From Acidobacteriota bacterium (lineage in GTDB: Bacteria; Acidobacteriota; Blastocatellia; Pyrinomonadales; Pyrinomonadaceae), in the NCBI GenBank assembly GCA_020201365.1, contig JAIVGV010000164.1, positions 1 through 8,078 on the forward strand: a stretch of DNA of 8,078 nucleotides, written 5' to 3'. The translations under genes were made by a program, and so were the position numbers. Shown piece after piece: positions 6,688 to 8,078 of this stretch. A model generated the notes under the pieces. That model was not told where the DNA came from. It did no database searches and saw only the letters and a program-made list of their open reading frames with translations. The stretch's first letter is position 1; each line of letters opens with the position of its first letter.

Positions 6688-7625
6688 GGCTCTAAGATTT
6701 CGTTCAGCGCGCCCGCGCGGTAGCCGTGCAGATCGAGCGTGACGTAGCGGAAGCCGAGCGCGCGAAAAGCGCGCGCCAGCTCGTCAACCACTTCGCGCCG
6801 CAACGCACGATCTAATTCTTCGGGCGCGATCTCGATGCGCACAAGCTCGTCGTGGTGGCGCACGCGGAACTCGCGGAAGCCGAGCGCGCGCATGACCTCC
6901 TCGCCCGTCTCCACTTCGCGCAGCCGCTTGATCGTCACCCGCGTGCCGTAGGCGACGCGCGACGACAGGCACGGCGACGCGGGCGCGTCCCACGTCGGCA
7001 GGTCGGCGCGGCGGCTGAGCGCGCGCACCTCGTCTTTCGACATGCCGGCCTCGACGAGCGGGCTGCGGACGTTGTGCTCCGCGGCGGCGGCGCGACCCGG
7101 ACGGTAGTCGCCGAGATCGTCGGTCGTCGAGCCGTCAACGACGAACTCGATGCCGCGCGAGCGCGCGAGCGGCAGCAGCTTTGAGTAGAGTTCGGTCTTG
7201 CAGAAGTAGCAGCGGTTCGAGGGGTTCGCGCTGTAGCGCGGATCGTCGAGCTCTTCGGTGCGGAGGAACTCGTGCGTGAAGCCGAAGCGATCCGCGATCT
7301 CTCGCGCGCGCTCGCGCAAGTTTTGGGCGAGGCTCGGCGAGTCGCCCGTGACGCAGACGGCGCGCGCGCCGAGTTCCTCGGTCGCGACGAGCGCGAGGTA
7401 CGAGCTGTCCACCCCGCCGGAGTAGGCGACGACGACCGAGCCCGCCGCGCGCAGCAGCCCGCGCAAGGCGCGCTCCTTCGCGAGCGTCGCGGGTGCGATC
7501 TCGTGCTTCACGACTTCGCGCGCCGCACGGTCGCCGCCACGCGACGCGCCGCCGGGTGTTTCGACCGCGCTGCGCGTCACGTCTTCGGCCGCCGGGCTGT
7601 CAACGCTCATCTTCTGATCGAACAT
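6684..7625 (-). CDS. larE: LarE-type ATP-dependent sacrificial sulfur transferase
   Basis: LarE proteins adenylate the carboxylate of a nicotinate-derived precursor and transfer sulfur from cysteine (or a cluster-bound sulfide) to it, a step in making the nickel-pincer cofactor of lactate racemase and related enzymes. The 313 residues show the PP-loop AYSGGVDSSYLAL (67-79) that binds ATP, then VTGDSPSL, a CYFC motif with Cys139 and Cys142 (NRCYFCKTELY), VVDGSTTDDLGDYRPG (162-177), SPLVEAGMSK and ASPCLSSRVAYG with Cys219, the position of the sacrificial cysteine. A C-terminal segment (LGFREFRVRHHDELVRIE) is also family-like. Three cysteines suggest the iron-sulfur type of LarE. About 45 residues before the conserved part are variable; the exact start is unsure because ATG 7625 has no good ribosome site and ATG 7610 is also possible. 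larB, larC and larA are not in view. The gene could serve another PP-loop role such as an NAD synthase-like reaction, but the motifs favour LarE. Confidence 0.88.
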   Translation of the reverse strand: MFDQKMSVDSPAAEDVTRSAVETPGGASRGGDRAAREVVKHEIAPATLAKERALRGLLRAAGSVVVAYSGGVDSSYLALVATEELGARAVCVTGDSPSLAQNLRERAREIADRFGFTHEFLRTEELDDPRYSANPSNRCYFCKTELYSKLLPLARSRGIEFVVDGSTTDDLGDYRPGRAAAAEHNVRSPLVEAGMSKDEVRALSRRADLPTWDAPASPCLSSRVAYGTRVTIKRLREVETGEEVMRALGFREFRVRHHDELVRIEIAPEELDRALRREVVDELARAFRALGFRYVTLDLHGYRAGALNEILEP

Positions 7626-7711
7626 GACGGTGGTCGCTCAACTCGTCGTTCGTCGGCGCACGCCGCCGCCGCGGGCGCGAGAGATTTGAAAACTAGAGCG
7701 GGGTGCCTGCG

Positions 7712-7741
7712 ATGTTATCTCAGGCATCTTTCCGCGCGCAA
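7712..7741 (-). promoter_or_regulatory. Candidate promoter of larE
   Basis: On the minus strand TTGCGC (7736-7741) and TAACAT (7712-7717) are 18 bp apart and would start transcription near 7705, about 80 nt before larE. Both boxes are only partly like the consensus. A small hairpin (7702-7709 with 7721-7728) overlaps the -10 region. Confidence 0.3.
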
Positions 7742-7840
7742 CCCATCATCCATTGAAACGCGACGCGGAAGCGAGGCGGCGGGCGCGCAAACGGCGCACA
7801 TGCCGCGCGCCCTGCCCTCTTTCGTCACGGCGCGCGCGCG

Positions 7841-7849
7841 TGTTATTCT
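7841..7849 (+). promoter_or_regulatory. Possible extended -10 promoter of the plus-strand gene
   Basis: TGTTATTCT has the TG-N-TATNNT form of an extended -10 box, which can work without a good -35. It would start transcription near 7856 and give a leader of about 115 nt before ATG 7970. No convincing -35 lies upstream. Confidence 0.25.
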
Positions 7850-7969
7850 CGCCGCGCGCGTGCGGTCTCCTCAACGTCGCGCTCTTCAGACGAACTTCAG
7901 CAGAAAAGGAAGTCGGCTAAAAGTTTTCTGAAGTCGAAAAGTATTCCGATCAGATCGTCGCCCGTCCTG

Positions 7970-8078
7970 ATGCGTCTCCGTCTCCGCAAAACTCTGCTCG
8001 CGTCGCTCGCCGCGCTCCTCTTCGTCTGCGCGTGCGCGCACGCATCTTTTGCGCAGGACGACGATCTCGATCCCGACC
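7970..8078 (+). CDS. Exported protein, N-terminal part only
   Basis: The first 36 codons of a gene that runs off the right edge. They encode a textbook Sec signal peptide: basic MRLRLRKT, a hydrophobic LLASLAALLFVCAC core, and HASFA-Q as the likely signal peptidase I site after residue 28. The mature part starts QDDDLDPD, strongly acidic. No lipobox of the normal form is present, since the cysteines stand before the cut. There is no clear Shine-Dalgarno ahead of ATG 7970, yet the signal peptide begins exactly there. It is transcribed away from larE. What lies after the signal peptide is not in the window, so no function is given. Confidence 0.7.
   Translation, partial: MRLRLRKTLLASLAALLFVCACAHASFAQDDDLDPD

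Larger units (their letters stand above)
7626..7969. other. Divergent intergenic region between larE and the plus-strand gene
   Basis: These 344 bases separate two genes that point away from each other, so promoters of both should be here. Only weak candidates are visible (7712-7741 minus, 7841-7849 plus). A short hairpin GGTGCCTG (7702-7709) with CAGGCATC (7721-7728, one G-T pair) is present. No gene, tRNA or heptad array is seen. Confidence 0.6.

Noticed and set aside
7272..7931. Plus-strand open frame of 219 codons overlapping larE and the spacer
   Set aside because: It is antisense to the conserved PP-loop region and very rich in Arg and Ala; no start signal is present.

Overview
The window is very GC-rich and tightly packed, with four long genes on the minus strand and the first 109 bases of a fifth on the plus strand. 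Secreted and outer-membrane proteins (an OmpA-type barrel with a PKD domain, and a BNR-repeat protein with a peptidoglycan-binding domain) indicate a Gram-negative bacterium. The style (high GC, long BNR proteins, Pro/Thr linkers, heptanucleotide repeats between genes) resembles Acidobacteriota, perhaps Blastocatellia/Pyrinomonadaceae. That placement is an impression, not a demonstration.

Layout from left to right: bases 8-35 hold a heptanucleotide tandem repeat that touches the 3' end of a secreted BNR/Asp-box protein (33-2497, minus), which is broken by a frameshift near 650. Bases 2498-2865 hold a candidate promoter for that gene, a 94-bp palindrome built of purine heptads, and a terminator hairpin for the next gene. 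An outer-membrane OmpA-like protein (2866-4861, minus) follows, with a frameshift near 4364 and a very good Shine-Dalgarno. Bases 4862-5306 hold a near-consensus sigma70 promoter, a long structured leader, and AT-rich hairpins at the end of glutamate dehydrogenase (5307-6596, minus). An 87-bp gap with a GGGTGAC heptad hairpin separates it from a LarE-type sulfur transferase (6684-7625, minus). After a 344-bp divergent spacer a new plus-strand gene with a signal peptide begins at 7970 and leaves the window.

The genes do not form one obvious pathway. larE and the dehydrogenase may share a transcript. LarE belongs to nickel-pincer cofactor synthesis, but larB and larC are not in view. The two envelope genes each have their own apparent promoter. 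I see no mobile element, CRISPR array, tRNA or rRNA. The least ordinary signal is a set of 7-bp tandem repeats of three unrelated sequences in three of the non-coding regions, two of them folded back as inverted arrays. The two single-base frameshifts in adjacent, otherwise well-kept genes look more like assembly errors than decay, but the sequence alone cannot settle this.
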